Shown piece by piece: positions 25,491 to 37,879 of a stretch of 64,000 bases of DNA. The DNA comes from JAKVBH01 sp049800955 (lineage in GTDB: Bacteria > Pseudomonadota > Alphaproteobacteria > Rhodobacterales > Rhodobacteraceae). The number at the start of each line of letters is the position of its first letter. Position 1 is the stretch's first letter. The notes under the pieces were generated by a model. That model saw only the letters and a list, made by a program, of their open reading frames with translations, was not told the origin of the DNA and ran no database searches. The stretch is taken from assembly GCF_049800955.1 (NCBI RefSeq), contig NZ_JBNAGA010000002.1:682001-746000 (forward strand). The letters run 5' to 3'. The translations under genes were made by a program, and so were the position numbers.

Positions 25491-27089
25491 ATGGCGAAAA
25501 ATGCGGATTGGTGGCGCGGGTCTGTAACCTATCAGATCTATCCCCGCTCCTTCATGGATTCCGATGGCACGGGCGTGGGCGATCTCAAAGGGATCACCGA
25601 GCGGCTGGACCATGTGGCCTCACTGGGTGTGGATGCGATCTGGCTCTCGCCGGTCTTTCCCTCGCCGATGAAGGACATGGGCTACGATGTCTCGGATTAC
25701 AAAGACATTGACCCAAGCTTTGGCACGATGGCCGATTTCGATGCCATGGTCGCGCGCGCCCATGAGCTGGGCCTGAAGGTGATCATCGATCAAGTGCTCT
25801 CACATGCCTCCGACCAGCATCCCTATTTCGAAGAAAGCCGCCAGAGCCGCGACAATCCGAAAGCGGATTGGTTCGTCTGGGCCGATCCCAACCCCGACGG
25901 CACGCCGCCCAACAACTGGTTGGCGATCTTTGGCGGCTCATCCTGGGAATGGGATGCGCGGCGCAAGCAATATTACTTCCACAACTTCCTCAAGGATCAG
26001 CCGGACTGGAATTTCCACAATCCCGAGGTGCAGGACTATTTGCTGGACTGCATGCGCTTTTGGCTGGATCGTGGCGTGGATGGCTTCCGGCTCGATACCG
26101 TGAATTTCTATTTCCACGACAAGCTCTTGCGTGACAATGCCGCCAACCACCTTCCCTGGGCGCAGGAGGCCGTGCGGCCTTTCGAGATGCAATACACGCT
26201 CTTTTCCAAGAACCAGCCGGAGAACATCCCGTTCCTCGAGCGGATGCGGGCGCTGCTGGATGAATATGAGGGTCGCACAATGGTGGGCGAGGTGGGCGAC
26301 ACGCACCACTCGATTGATCTGATGGGGCAATATACCTCCGGCAATCGCCTGCACATGGCCTATAGCTTCGAGATGCTGGGGCCCGATTTCTCGCCTCGCC
26401 ATTTCCGCGAGCGGATCGAGGCGTTTTTCAAAGGCGCGCCCGAGGGCTGGCCCTGCTGGGCGTTTTCCAACCATGATGTGCCGCGTCACGTGGGCCGCTG
26501 GCTGGAGCATGCCAAGGATCAGGATGCGCTGGCCAAGCAGGCGGCGGCGATGCTGTTGAGTTTCGAGGGCTCGGTCTGTCTCTATCAGGGCGAAGAACTG
26601 GGGCAGATCGATACCGAGCTGCGTTTTGACGAGCTGACGGACCCCGAGGGCATCAACTTCTGGCCTGAGAAGAAGGGCCGCGACGGCTGCCGGACTCCCA
26701 TGGTGTGGGACGATGCTCAGGCCAATGGCGGTTTCTCCACGGCAAATCGCACGTGGTTGCCCGTCAAGGAGCCCCAACGCGCGCGGGCCGTATCGACGCA
26801 GACAGAGGACACGTCGGTCCTGGCGTTCTACCGTGAGATGCTGGCCCTGCGTAAATCCGAGAACAGCCTGCGGCTGGGGGATCAAACCTTCCTCGATCTG
26901 CCGGAACCGATCCTTGCCTACCTGCGGGGGACGGATATCCTGTGTCTGTTCAACCTGTCTGCTGAGGATGTGACCTGTGATCCGGGCTTCAAGGTCACGC
27001 CCCTTGTCGCGCAGGCGGTGGAGATTGACGGAGATACGCTGCGCCTCGGTGCAAATGCATTTCTTATCGCGCGTAAAGTTTCGGTTTGA
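25491..27089 (+). CDS. GH13 alpha-glucosidase
   Basis: 532 aa from the ATG at 25491, with GAGGAG upstream. It is a full (beta/alpha)8 GH13 enzyme of the oligo-1,6/alpha-glucosidase type: WWRGSVTYQIYPRSFMDSDG, DAIWLSPVFPSPMKDMGYDV, nucleophile Asp in GFRLDTVNF, acid Glu in MVGEVGD and the third Asp in FSNHDVPRH. No signal peptide is seen, so it acts in the cytoplasm on imported disaccharides or oligosaccharides. It is first in the glucan operon, so its glucose product would feed glucan synthesis; it resembles the AglA group. Confidence 0.92.
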   Translation: MAKNADWWRGSVTYQIYPRSFMDSDGTGVGDLKGITERLDHVASLGVDAIWLSPVFPSPMKDMGYDVSDYKDIDPSFGTMADFDAMVARAHELGLKVIIDQVLSHASDQHPYFEESRQSRDNPKADWFVWADPNPDGTPPNNWLAIFGGSSWEWDARRKQYYFHNFLKDQPDWNFHNPEVQDYLLDCMRFWLDRGVDGFRLDTVNFYFHDKLLRDNAANHLPWAQEAVRPFEMQYTLFSKNQPENIPFLERMRALLDEYEGRTMVGEVGDTHHSIDLMGQYTSGNRLHMAYSFEMLGPDFSPRHFRERIEAFFKGAPEGWPCWAFSNHDVPRHVGRWLEHAKDQDALAKQAAAMLLSFEGSVCLYQGEELGQIDTELRFDELTDPEGINFWPEKKGRDGCRTPMVWDDAQANGGFSTANRTWLPVKEPQRARAVSTQTEDTSVLAFYREMLALRKSENSLRLGDQTFLDLPEPILAYLRGTDILCLFNLSAEDVTCDPGFKVTPLVAQAVEIDGDTLRLGANAFLIARKVSV

Positions 27090-27191
27090 CCCAAGGGTAG
27101 ATTACTTTATGGTCCGCTGAGGGTTGAGTGGTCATGGCGCGGCTGAAAAACGTCCGTGTGATGCACTGCTTTGGAGGAGGGAATTGGAAGC

Positions 27192-29378
27192 ATGACAGCG
27201 ACTGATCTACCACCGCATATGACGCGCGAGGATGTGGGCAGGCTCTTGTCCGTGCGCCATGCGGCGCCGTTTTCGGTGCTTGGGGTGCACAAGACAGGCC
27301 GGGAACGCTGGCTAGTTGCCATTCTGCCCGATGCCGTAACGCTTGAAGCGTCCTTTGGAAAAAAGACGATCTCCATCGCGCGGCTGGAGGGGCCGATCTT
27401 TGCGGCCAAGGTGCCCAATTCGAAATTTACGTACAGCCTCCGCGCGACATTTGAGAACGGCGATAGCTGGTCGTTTGAGGACCCGTATCGCTTTGGCCCG
27501 GTGCTGGGCGAGATGGATCAATACCTGATCGGAGAGGGCACGCACCGGCGGCTCTGGGACGCGCTGGGCGCGCATCCGATGGAGCACGAGGGCGTCGCTG
27601 GCACCCATTTTGCGGTCTGGGCGCCCAATGCGGCGCGGGTCTCCGTCGTGGGAGACTTCAACGTCTGGGACGGACGTCGCCACCCGATGCGCGCGGTGGG
27701 CCATACCGGCGTGTGGGAGATATTCCTGCCCGGCATTGCTGAAGGCGAGACCTATAAATACGAGATCGCGCCCCATGAGGGCGCGCCGTTTGAGAAGGCG
27801 GATCCTGTGGGCTTCGGCTCCCAGCATCCGCCCGAGACGGCCTCTGTTGTGCGCGATATCACCGGCTATGGCTGGGAGGATGACACGTGGATGCAGACCC
27901 GCGCTGAGGCGCATCAGCGCGACAAGCCCATCTCGATCTATGAGGTGCACCTGGGTTCCTGGCGGCGCGCGCCTGACGGACGCATGCTGAGCTACAAAGA
28001 GCTTGCCACGGAGCTTATCGACTACGCCAAGTTCATGGGCTTCACCCATCTGGAATTCATGCCAGTGAGCGAGTTTCCCTTCGATGGCTCCTGGGGCTAT
28101 CAGCCAGTGGGGATGTACGCGCCCACGATCCGCTTTGGCCCGCCCCATGAGTTCCGCGATCTGGTCGAGGCCGCGCATAAAGCAGGCTTGGGCGTGATAC
28201 TTGATTGGGTGCCCGGCCATTTCCCGACCGATGCCCATGGGCTGGCCACCTTCGACGGTACACACCTTTACGAGCATGCCGATCCGCGCGAGGGGTTCCA
28301 TCAGGACTGGAACACGCTGATCTACAACTATGGTCGTACGGAGGTGCGCAATTTCCTCACGGCCAACGCGGTTTATTGGCTGAAGGAATACCATGTGGAC
28401 GGGCTGCGCGTAGATGCGGTAGCCTCCATGCTCTACCGCGATTATTCGCGCGAGGGGGATCAATGGATCCCCAACAAGGACGGCGGGCGCGAGAATTACG
28501 AGGCCATCGATTTCCTCAAGGAAATGAACACGGTCGCCTATGCCGACGTGCCCGGCATCATGACGGTTGCCGAGGAAAGCACGGCCTTTCCGGGCGTGTC
28601 CACGCCTGTGGATGCGGGCGGTCTTGGCTTCGGGTTCAAGTGGAACATGGGCTGGATGAACGACACGCTGCGGTATATCGAAAAGGACCCGATCTACCGG
28701 CAATATGATCATCACCTGATGACTTTCCCGATTGATTATTCCTTCTCGGAGAATTTCATCCTGCCGATCAGCCATGACGAGGTCGTGCACGGCAAAGGCT
28801 CAATGATTGCCAAGATGCCGGGCAATGAGTGGGAGAAATTTGCCAATCTGCGCGCCTATTACGGGTTCATGTGGGCCCATCCGGGCAAGAAGCTGCTCTT
28901 TATGGGCTGCGAATTCGCGCAATGGGAAGAATGGAACCACGACGTGAGCCTGGATTGGGACGCCTTGCACGGTCCGGGTCAGCAGGGGATCCAGAGCCTC
29001 GTGCGGGATCTCAACCACCTCTACCGCGCGACGCCTGCGCTCTATAGGCGCGATTGTGAGCCGAGCGGGTTCCGGTGGATCGCCAATGATCCCGAGCGCT
29101 CGCTGACCGCCTTTGCGCGGTATGGCGAGGCGGAGGACGCGCCTGTGCTGGTGGTGTGTAACTTCACGCCCGTGCTGCGCGAGGGTGTCCGGATCGGCGC
29201 CCCGGAACCGGGCACCTGGACGGAAGTTATCAATACAGATGCCGCGGCCTATGGTGGCGGCGATCGGGGCAATGGCGGTGCCGTGACAAGCACCGAGGGA
29301 GAGTGGGACGGCCTGCCGCAACATATCGAGATCACCGTGCCGCCGCTGGCGGTTCTGGTGTTCCAGTTGCAGCAGTAA
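27192..29378 (+). CDS. glgB: 1,4-alpha-glucan branching enzyme
   Basis: 728 aa from the ATG at 27192, with GGAGGAGGG a little upstream; an in-frame TTG lies at 27171. The N-terminal GlgB-specific domain (SVLGVHKTGRERW) is followed by CBM48 (GTHFAVWAPNAARVSVVGDF). The GH13 core has nucleophile Asp in VDGLRVDAVASML, acid Glu in VAEESTAFPGV and Asp in ISHDEVVHGKGSM. It cuts alpha-1,4 and forms alpha-1,6 branches in glycogen. It is 102 bp after the alpha-glucosidase and 27 bp before glgC. Confidence 0.96.
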   Translation: MTATDLPPHMTREDVGRLLSVRHAAPFSVLGVHKTGRERWLVAILPDAVTLEASFGKKTISIARLEGPIFAAKVPNSKFTYSLRATFENGDSWSFEDPYRFGPVLGEMDQYLIGEGTHRRLWDALGAHPMEHEGVAGTHFAVWAPNAARVSVVGDFNVWDGRRHPMRAVGHTGVWEIFLPGIAEGETYKYEIAPHEGAPFEKADPVGFGSQHPPETASVVRDITGYGWEDDTWMQTRAEAHQRDKPISIYEVHLGSWRRAPDGRMLSYKELATELIDYAKFMGFTHLEFMPVSEFPFDGSWGYQPVGMYAPTIRFGPPHEFRDLVEAAHKAGLGVILDWVPGHFPTDAHGLATFDGTHLYEHADPREGFHQDWNTLIYNYGRTEVRNFLTANAVYWLKEYHVDGLRVDAVASMLYRDYSREGDQWIPNKDGGRENYEAIDFLKEMNTVAYADVPGIMTVAEESTAFPGVSTPVDAGGLGFGFKWNMGWMNDTLRYIEKDPIYRQYDHHLMTFPIDYSFSENFILPISHDEVVHGKGSMIAKMPGNEWEKFANLRAYYGFMWAHPGKKLLFMGCEFAQWEEWNHDVSLDWDALHGPGQQGIQSLVRDLNHLYRATPALYRRDCEPSGFRWIANDPERSLTAFARYGEAEDAPVLVVCNFTPVLREGVRIGAPEPGTWTEVINTDAAAYGGGDRGNGGAVTSTEGEWDGLPQHIEITVPPLAVLVFQLQQ

Positions 29379-29405
29379 ACAAAAGACCAAGGGGAGGAGA
29401 TCGGA

Positions 29406-30665
29406 ATGACACAGACATCACGACTATCGCAGCGGACCATGGCTTTCGTTTTGGCCGGGGGCCGGGGTTCGCGCTTGCAGGAGCTGACGGACCGGCGGGT
29501 CAAACCTGCGGTCTTTTTTGGCGGCAAGACGCGGATCATTGATTTCGCGCTCTCCAATGCGCTCAATTCCGGCATTCGCAAGATGGCGATTGCCACGCAA
29601 TACAAGGCCCATTCGCTCATCCGCCATTGCCAGCGCGGCTGGAATTTCTTTCGCGCAGAGCGCAATGAATTTCTTGACATCCTGCCGGCGTCGCAGCGGG
29701 TCTCGGAAAACATGTGGTATCGCGGGACGGCGGATGCCGTGACGCAGAACATCGATATCGTCGACAGCTATGGCATTGATTACGTGATCATTCTGGCCGG
29801 TGACCACATCTACAAGATGGATTACGAGGTCATGCTGCGCCAGCATGTGGAGAGCGCGGCGGATGTGACCGTGGGTTGTCTGACGGTCCCGCGTGAGGAG
29901 GCGTCTGCCTTTGGCGTGATGGCCGTCGATGCGCAGAGCACGATCACCTCCTTCCTCGAAAAGCCCGCCGATCCGCCCGGCACGCCGGAGGACCCGGACA
30001 AGGCGCTGGCTTCCATGGGGATCTACGTCTTCAACTGGAAATTCCTGCGTGAGCTGCTGCTGAGTGATGCGGAGGATCCCAATTCCTCACATGATTTTGG
30101 CCACGACATGATCCCTGAGATCGTCAAGAACGGCAAAGCCGTGGCCCACCGCTTTGATGACAGTTGCGTGCGGGCCGAGGGCGCGCCCAGCTATTGGCGC
30201 GACGTGGGTACGGTCGATGCCTTTTGGGAGGCCAATATTGACCTGACGGACTTCACGCCCGAGCTGGATCTGTGGGACACGCAATGGCCGATCTGGACCT
30301 ATTCCGAGAGCGTGCCGCCCGCCAAGTTCATTCATGATGAGAAAGACCGGCGCGGCATGGCGATTTCCTCCATGGTCTCGGGCGGGTGCATCATTTCGGG
30401 AACGGAAGTGCGCAATTCGCTGCTCTTCACCAATGTGCACACCAATTCCTTCGCCGTGCTCGATCAATCCGTTGTGCTGCCCCATGTGGTTGTCAATCGG
30501 TCGGCCCGGCTGCGCAAATGTGTGATTGATCGCGGCGTTGAGATCCCGGCAGGGCTCATTGTTGGGGAGGATCCCACGGACGACGCGAAGTTCTTCCGCG
30601 TGACGGACAAGGGCACAACGCTGATCACCGCTGACATGATTGACAAGTGGACCGCTGCACAGTGA
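29406..30665 (+). CDS. glgC: Glucose-1-phosphate adenylyltransferase
   Basis: 419 aa. It makes ADP-glucose, the committed step of glycogen synthesis. The start MTQTSRLSQRTMAFVLAGGR leads into GGRGSRLQELTDRRVKPAV, then IILAGDHIYKMDYE and the C-terminal beta-helix with SMVSGGCIISGTEVRNSLLF. The length and motifs are those of the bacterial allosteric enzyme. Its TGA stop overlaps the GTG start of glgA (GTGA). Confidence 0.96.
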   Translation: MTQTSRLSQRTMAFVLAGGRGSRLQELTDRRVKPAVFFGGKTRIIDFALSNALNSGIRKMAIATQYKAHSLIRHCQRGWNFFRAERNEFLDILPASQRVSENMWYRGTADAVTQNIDIVDSYGIDYVIILAGDHIYKMDYEVMLRQHVESAADVTVGCLTVPREEASAFGVMAVDAQSTITSFLEKPADPPGTPEDPDKALASMGIYVFNWKFLRELLLSDAEDPNSSHDFGHDMIPEIVKNGKAVAHRFDDSCVRAEGAPSYWRDVGTVDAFWEANIDLTDFTPELDLWDTQWPIWTYSESVPPAKFIHDEKDRRGMAISSMVSGGCIISGTEVRNSLLFTNVHTNSFAVLDQSVVLPHVVVNRSARLRKCVIDRGVEIPAGLIVGEDPTDDAKFFRVTDKGTTLITADMIDKWTAAQ

Positions 30666-32103
30666 GCCAATCAGAAACTCAAGTGTTGTCCGTCGCGTCC
30701 GAATGCGTCCCGCTGGTCAAGACCGGTGGTCTTGCGGATGTGGCCGGTGCGTTGCCCGGTGCTCTGGCGCGCCATGGCGTGCGGATGCGTACGCTCCTGC
30801 CGGGCTATCCGGCGGTCATGGCTGCGCTGGCAGACGCGGAGGCTGTGCTTGAGATCGAGGCCTGTTTCGGCGGACCTGCGCGGGTTTTGGCGGCGGAGGT
30901 AGACGGGCTTGATCTGCTTGTGCTCGATGCGCCGCATCTGTTTGATCGACCTGCTGGGATCTACCTTGGCCATGACGGGCGCGATTGGCATGACAACCCC
31001 CAGCGCTTCGCAGCTCTGTGCCGCGTGGCCGCGGACATCGCCGGTGGCGCACTGGCCGGATGGCGGCCCGACGTCGTGCATTGCCACGATTGGCAGGCGG
31101 GCCTTGCGCCTTACTACATCGCGCGCAACCCGGACGCGGCAGGTGTCAAGACCGTGCTCACGATCCACAATATCGCCTTTCAAGGCCTCGCCAATGCGGC
31201 GCTCTGCGGCTCTTTGGGCATCGATATCGCGGATTTTACGCCCGATGGGGTCGAGTACTTTGGCCAGATTTCGACGCTCAAGGCCGGGCTCCAGTTCGCC
31301 CACAAACTGACCACGGTCTCGCCCACCTACGCCGCCGAGTTGATGACGCCGGAGTTCGGCATGGGGCTCGACGGCGTCCTGCGTGCACGGTCAGCGGATC
31401 TGGTGGGGATCCTGAACGGGATCGACGAGGACGTCTGGTCGCCCGAGGGCGATGGCGAGATCACGCCCTTCAAAACACCGCGCGGCAAAGGGGCCAACAA
31501 GGACGCGCTACGGACGGAATTTGGGCTGGGCGAGGCGGACGGGCCGCTCTGCATTGTCGTGTCCCGGCTTACAGAACAGAAGGGCCTCGATCTGCTTCTG
31601 GGCGCGCTGCCCGCGCTTCTGGAGCGCGGTGGGCAACTGGCGCTGCTGGGTTCTGGCGCGCCGGAGTTGGAAGAGGCATTTCGGCGCGCGGCGGATCACC
31701 CGAACGTCGGCGTGCGCGTCGGCTATGACGAGGCGCTCTCGCACCGGATGATGGCGGGCGGGGATGCGATCCTCGTGCCCTCGCGCTTTGAGCCTTGCGG
31801 GCTGACCCAGCTTTACGGTCTGCGCTATGGCACCTTGCCCGTGGTCGCGCTGACGGGTGGGCTCGCGGATACGGTGATCCCGGCGACGCCGGCCACCATG
31901 GCGCGCAATGTCGCCACCGGGCTGCAGTTTCATCCCGTGACCCAAGGCGCGCTCGCCCATGCGCTGAGCCGTCTCTGTGATCTCCATGCCGATCCCAAGA
32001 CATGGGGCAAGATGCAGCGCAATGCCATGGCCCATCCCGTCGGATGGGACGTCTCGGCCAAAGACTATGCCGCGCTTTATGCGGGCCTTCTCGGACAGAC
32101 AGA

Positions 32104-32107
<4 letters not shown>
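30662..32107 (+). CDS. glgA: Glycogen synthase
   Basis: 481 aa from the GTG at 30662, which overlaps the glgC stop; this start is preferred over an upstream GTG at 30647 because of the coupling. A GT5 enzyme: KTGGLADVAGALP near the N-terminus binds ADP-glucose, with VVHCHDWQAGLAPYYIA and VPSRFEPCGLTQLYGLRYGT in the C-terminal lobe. It extends alpha-1,4 chains. Its stop overlaps glgX (ATGA). Confidence 0.96.
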
Positions 32108-34229
<2,122 letters not shown>

Positions 34230-34233
<4 letters not shown>

Positions 34234-35861
34234 GCATTCAAGAAGTTCCAACCCAACCCATCGCAGGCCAGAAACCCGGCACCAGCGGTTTGCGCAAGAA
34301 GACCCGCGTCTTCATGGAGCCGGGCTATCTCGAAAACTTCGTTCAAGCAGTTTTTGATGGTATCGGCGGCATCAAGGGTCAGACGCTCGTCGTGGGCGGA
34401 GATGGCCGCTATTTCAACGACAAGGCTATTGGAACGATCCTGCGCATGGCAGCGGCCAATGGAGCGGCGCGCGCAATTGTGGGGCAGGGCGGTATCCTGT
34501 CGACACCTGCCGCGTCCAATCTGATCCGTACCAAGCCTGCCGACGGCGGGTTGATCCTGTCTGCCAGCCACAATCCGGGCGGGCCTGACGAGGATTTTGG
34601 GCTGAAATACAATGGCTCCAACGGCGGGCCTGCCAGTGAGGGTGTGACGGCGAAAATCCACGACCGGACCCTCGAGATGGATCGTTACCTCATCGTGGAC
34701 AGCGCTGCGCCGGATCTCTCCGCGCTTGGCGCGTTTGAGCTTGAGGGCATGGTCGTCGAGATCATTGACCCGGTCGCCGATTATGCGGCGATGATGGAGA
34801 AGCTTTTTGACTTTGACGCGATCCGCGCCCTCTTCAAACGCGGGTTCCGGATGAAATTCGATGCGATGCATGCGGTGACTGGACCATATGCGCAGGAAAT
34901 CCTGGAGACGCGACTTGGCGCGCCTGCTGGCACTGTCATGAACGGAACGCCGTCGCCCGATTTTGGCGGCGGGCATCCTGATCCCAATCCGATCTGGGCC
35001 AAATCGCTCATGGATGTGATGTATGGCAGCGATGCGCCAGATTTTGGCGCGGCCTCCGATGGGGACGGTGATCGCAACATGATCGTGGGCCGGCGTTGCT
35101 ACGTCAGCCCCTCTGACAGCCTCGCCGTGCTGGCCGATCTGGCGCATCTCGCGCCGGGGTATTCCAAGGGCCTTGCCGGTGTTGCGCGGTCGATGCCAAC
35201 TTCCGGTGCGGTCGACCGGGTGGCCGAGGCCAAAGGGATCGAAAGCTTTGAGACGCCCACCGGCTGGAAGTTCTTCGGCAATCTGCTCGATGCAGGTCGG
35301 GTCACACTCTGCGGTGAAGAGAGCGCGGGCACGGGCTCTGATCATGTGCGCGAGAAGGACGGGCTCTGGGCCGTGCTGCTCTGGCTGAACATTTTGGCGC
35401 ACAAAGATCTGTCCGTAGCCGATCTTATGGCCGATCACTGGGCGCGCTATGGGCGCAATTACTATTCCCGCCATGATTATGAGGCGGTGGACAGTCAGGC
35501 CGCCAATGGCTTGATGGATGCGGTGCGCGGGCAGCTTAAGGATCTGGCGGGCAAAAGCGTCGGCACGCTGACCGTCGCGCAGGCTGATGAGTTCGCCTAT
35601 GACGATCCGATCGACCAGTCGCATTCCGCGGGACAAGGCATTCGCATTTTCTTTGAGGGCGGCGGGCGCGTCGTCTTCCGCCTGTCGGGTACGGGCACCG
35701 AAGGGGCCACCTTGCGTGTGTACCTTGAGCAACTGGAGACCGATCCGGCACGGCTTCAGATCGACCCGCAGACGGCGCTGGCCGAGATCATTGCCGCCGC
35801 GGATGCGCTTGCCGGGATCACGGAGCGGACCGGGCGCGACGCACCGGATGTCATCACCTGA
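34230..35861 (+). CDS. pgm: Phosphoglucomutase
   Basis: 543 aa from the GTG at 34230. It interconverts glucose-6-phosphate and glucose-1-phosphate, linking central metabolism with ADP-glucose and UDP-glucose synthesis. The phosphoserine is S113 in LILSASHNPGGPDEDFG; the metal loop is SDGDGDRNMIVG; a sugar-binding GEESAGTGSDHVREKDG follows. It belongs to the alpha-D-glucose-specific eukaryote-like branch. It is translationally coupled to glgX and lies 9 bp before the amylosucrase. Confidence 0.95.
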
Positions 35862-35870
35862 ACCGGTACC

Positions 35871-37748
35871 ATGGCAAATCTGACAGCAACCCAAGTGTTC
35901 GAGATGCGTCTGGCGCGCAGCGCCGGCGACCTCTGGCCGTTCCTTGATCGGCTCTACGGCCATCGCGAGGATTATGACGCGTTCCGCGCTGCGCTCCTGA
36001 AGGCGTTGCAACAGGGTTGGCGCGCGCGGCCTGCGGAGCTCAAGACACTCGATCTCAGACGTGATCTGGAGCCCGACTGGTTCCAACGGTCCGATATGGT
36101 GGGCTATGCCTGCTACACAGGTCGCTTTGCTGGTACGCTGCAGGGCGTGCAGGAGCGGATCGGCTATCTGCGTGATCTTGGCGTGACCTATCTGCACCTC
36201 ATGCCCTGTCTCGCGCCGCGCCCGCGTCCCAATGATGGCGGCTATTCGGTGATGGACTACCGCCGGATCAATCCTGAGCTTGGAACCATGGACGATCTGG
36301 AAGCGCTCGCGGGAGCGCTGCGCCGCGAGGGCATGTCGCTCTGCATTGATCTGGTGCTCAACCATACCGCCCGCGAGCATGACTGGGCGCGGCGCGCCAT
36401 GGCGGGCGACCCGTTTTATCAGGATTTCTACCTGTTCTTTGACGATGACAGCCAGCCGCGCGCCTATGAGCGGACGTTGATCGAGATCTTTCCCAATGAT
36501 GCGCCGGGCAGTTTCACCTTTGTCCCCGAGATGGGCAAATGGGTCTGGACGACGTTCAATGATCATCAATGGGATCTGAACTGGGCCAACCCTTGGGTCT
36601 TTCTCGAGATCGTCAAGGTCATGCTCTATTTGGCCAACAAGGGCGTGGATGTGCTTCGGCTCGATGCCGTGGCTTTCATGTGGAAGCGCATGGGCACGCG
36701 GTGTCAGTCCGAGCCGGAGGTGCATATGCTCCTGCGCGCGCTACGGGCCTGTTCGCGGATTGCTTCGGCGGCGGTGATCCATCTGGAGGAGGCGATCACC
36801 GGTCCGGCCGAGATGCTGACCTATCTCGGGCGCGGTGAACATGACGGGCGGGAAGGCAACCTCGCTTATCACAACAACCTCATGGTGCATTTCTGGGGGG
36901 CATTGGCCACGCGCGACACGCGGCTGATGCGCCATGTCCTGCGTGAGAACTTCCCCGAAGTGCTCACCAATGCCACCTACATGACCTATCTGCGCTGCCA
37001 TGATGATATTGGCTGGGCGATTACCGATGAAGATGCCGGTTCGCTTGGCCTTTCCGGCCCTTTGCATCGCGCCTATCTGTCGGATTTCTACCACGGGACC
37101 TTCCCGGGCTCCTTTGCCGAGGGCGCGCTTTTTCAGGTCAATGAAGAGACGGGCGACAAACGCATCTCCGGCACGCTGGCCTCTCTTGCAGGGATCGAGC
37201 GCGGTCTGGATCGGGGCGATCCGCGCGCGGTGGAGCTCGCCGTGCATCGTATCCTGATGGGCAAGGCGCTGATCGCAGCCTTTGGCGGTGTGCCGCTGAT
37301 CTACATGGGCGATGAGATCGCTCTGCTCAATGACGACAGCTACCTTGATGATCCGCTGCGCGCCGATGACAGCCGTTGGCTGCACCGTCCCGTGATGGAT
37401 TGGGAGGATGTCGCGGCGGCAGAGCGCGGTGAGGGCCCCGCAGCACAGGTTCTGGCGGGTACGAAGGCGATCATGGTAAGGCGTGCGGCCCTGCCACAGT
37501 TGCATGGGGCTGTGCCGACGCGGATCGTCGATATTGGGCCGAAGGAGGTTTTCGCGTTCCTGCGGCTTGCGCCGACGGGGCCTGTGTTGTGTTTGTTCAA
37601 TTTCTCTGAAGAGACAGTGATGCTGTCAGCCGAGGATATGGGGGCGCAAGGCGTGAGCCAGTTTGTCGATCTGCTCTCGGATGCGTCGCTGTCGCTGCAA
37701 GACGGTGCCTTTGCGCTGTTGCCCTATGGGCGCGTTTGGGTGGTTTAG
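35871..37748 (+). CDS. Amylosucrase (GH13_4)
   Basis: 625 aa. The whole-length pattern matches the Neisseria-type amylosucrase as I recall it: GVTYLHLMPCL, NDGGYSVMDYR, WVWTTFNDHQWDLNWANPWV, nucleophile D265 (VLRLDAVAFMWK), acid E307 (IHLEEAI), D378 (RCHDDIGWAITDEDAGSLG) and ADDSRWLHRP. It would cleave sucrose and pass glucose onto an alpha-1,4-glucan, releasing fructose, without a nucleotide sugar. A related sucrose hydrolase is the main alternative. There is no signal peptide. It is last in the glg operon, which suggests sucrose is a second input to glycogen. Confidence 0.88.
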   Translation: MANLTATQVFEMRLARSAGDLWPFLDRLYGHREDYDAFRAALLKALQQGWRARPAELKTLDLRRDLEPDWFQRSDMVGYACYTGRFAGTLQGVQERIGYLRDLGVTYLHLMPCLAPRPRPNDGGYSVMDYRRINPELGTMDDLEALAGALRREGMSLCIDLVLNHTAREHDWARRAMAGDPFYQDFYLFFDDDSQPRAYERTLIEIFPNDAPGSFTFVPEMGKWVWTTFNDHQWDLNWANPWVFLEIVKVMLYLANKGVDVLRLDAVAFMWKRMGTRCQSEPEVHMLLRALRACSRIASAAVIHLEEAITGPAEMLTYLGRGEHDGREGNLAYHNNLMVHFWGALATRDTRLMRHVLRENFPEVLTNATYMTYLRCHDDIGWAITDEDAGSLGLSGPLHRAYLSDFYHGTFPGSFAEGALFQVNEETGDKRISGTLASLAGIERGLDRGDPRAVELAVHRILMGKALIAAFGGVPLIYMGDEIALLNDDSYLDDPLRADDSRWLHRPVMDWEDVAAAERGEGPAAQVLAGTKAIMVRRAALPQLHGAVPTRIVDIGPKEVFAFLRLAPTGPVLCLFNFSEETVMLSAEDMGAQGVSQFVDLLSDASLSLQDGAFALLPYGRVWVV

Positions 37749-37818
37749 GGTCGCTGGCCAGCTCCAAAGAGCTTTCTGCAGAACAAAGGACGGCCCACGA
37801 GCCTGGGTGGGGGCGATA

Positions 37819-37864
37819 GCCCCCTCCCGTGGGGAGGGTCGGGGGCTGTCCGGCGGTGCCGGAC
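37819..37864. terminator. Hairpins between convergent operons
   Basis: AGCCCCC-TCCC pairs with GGGA ... GGGGGCT (37819-37847), and GTCCGGC-GGT-GCCGGAC (37848-37864) is a perfect 7-bp stem. They lie between the amylosucrase stop and the SlcD-like stop, fitting a bidirectional terminator. Confidence 0.6.
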
Positions 37865-37879
37865 ATGTGCAAGGCGCGT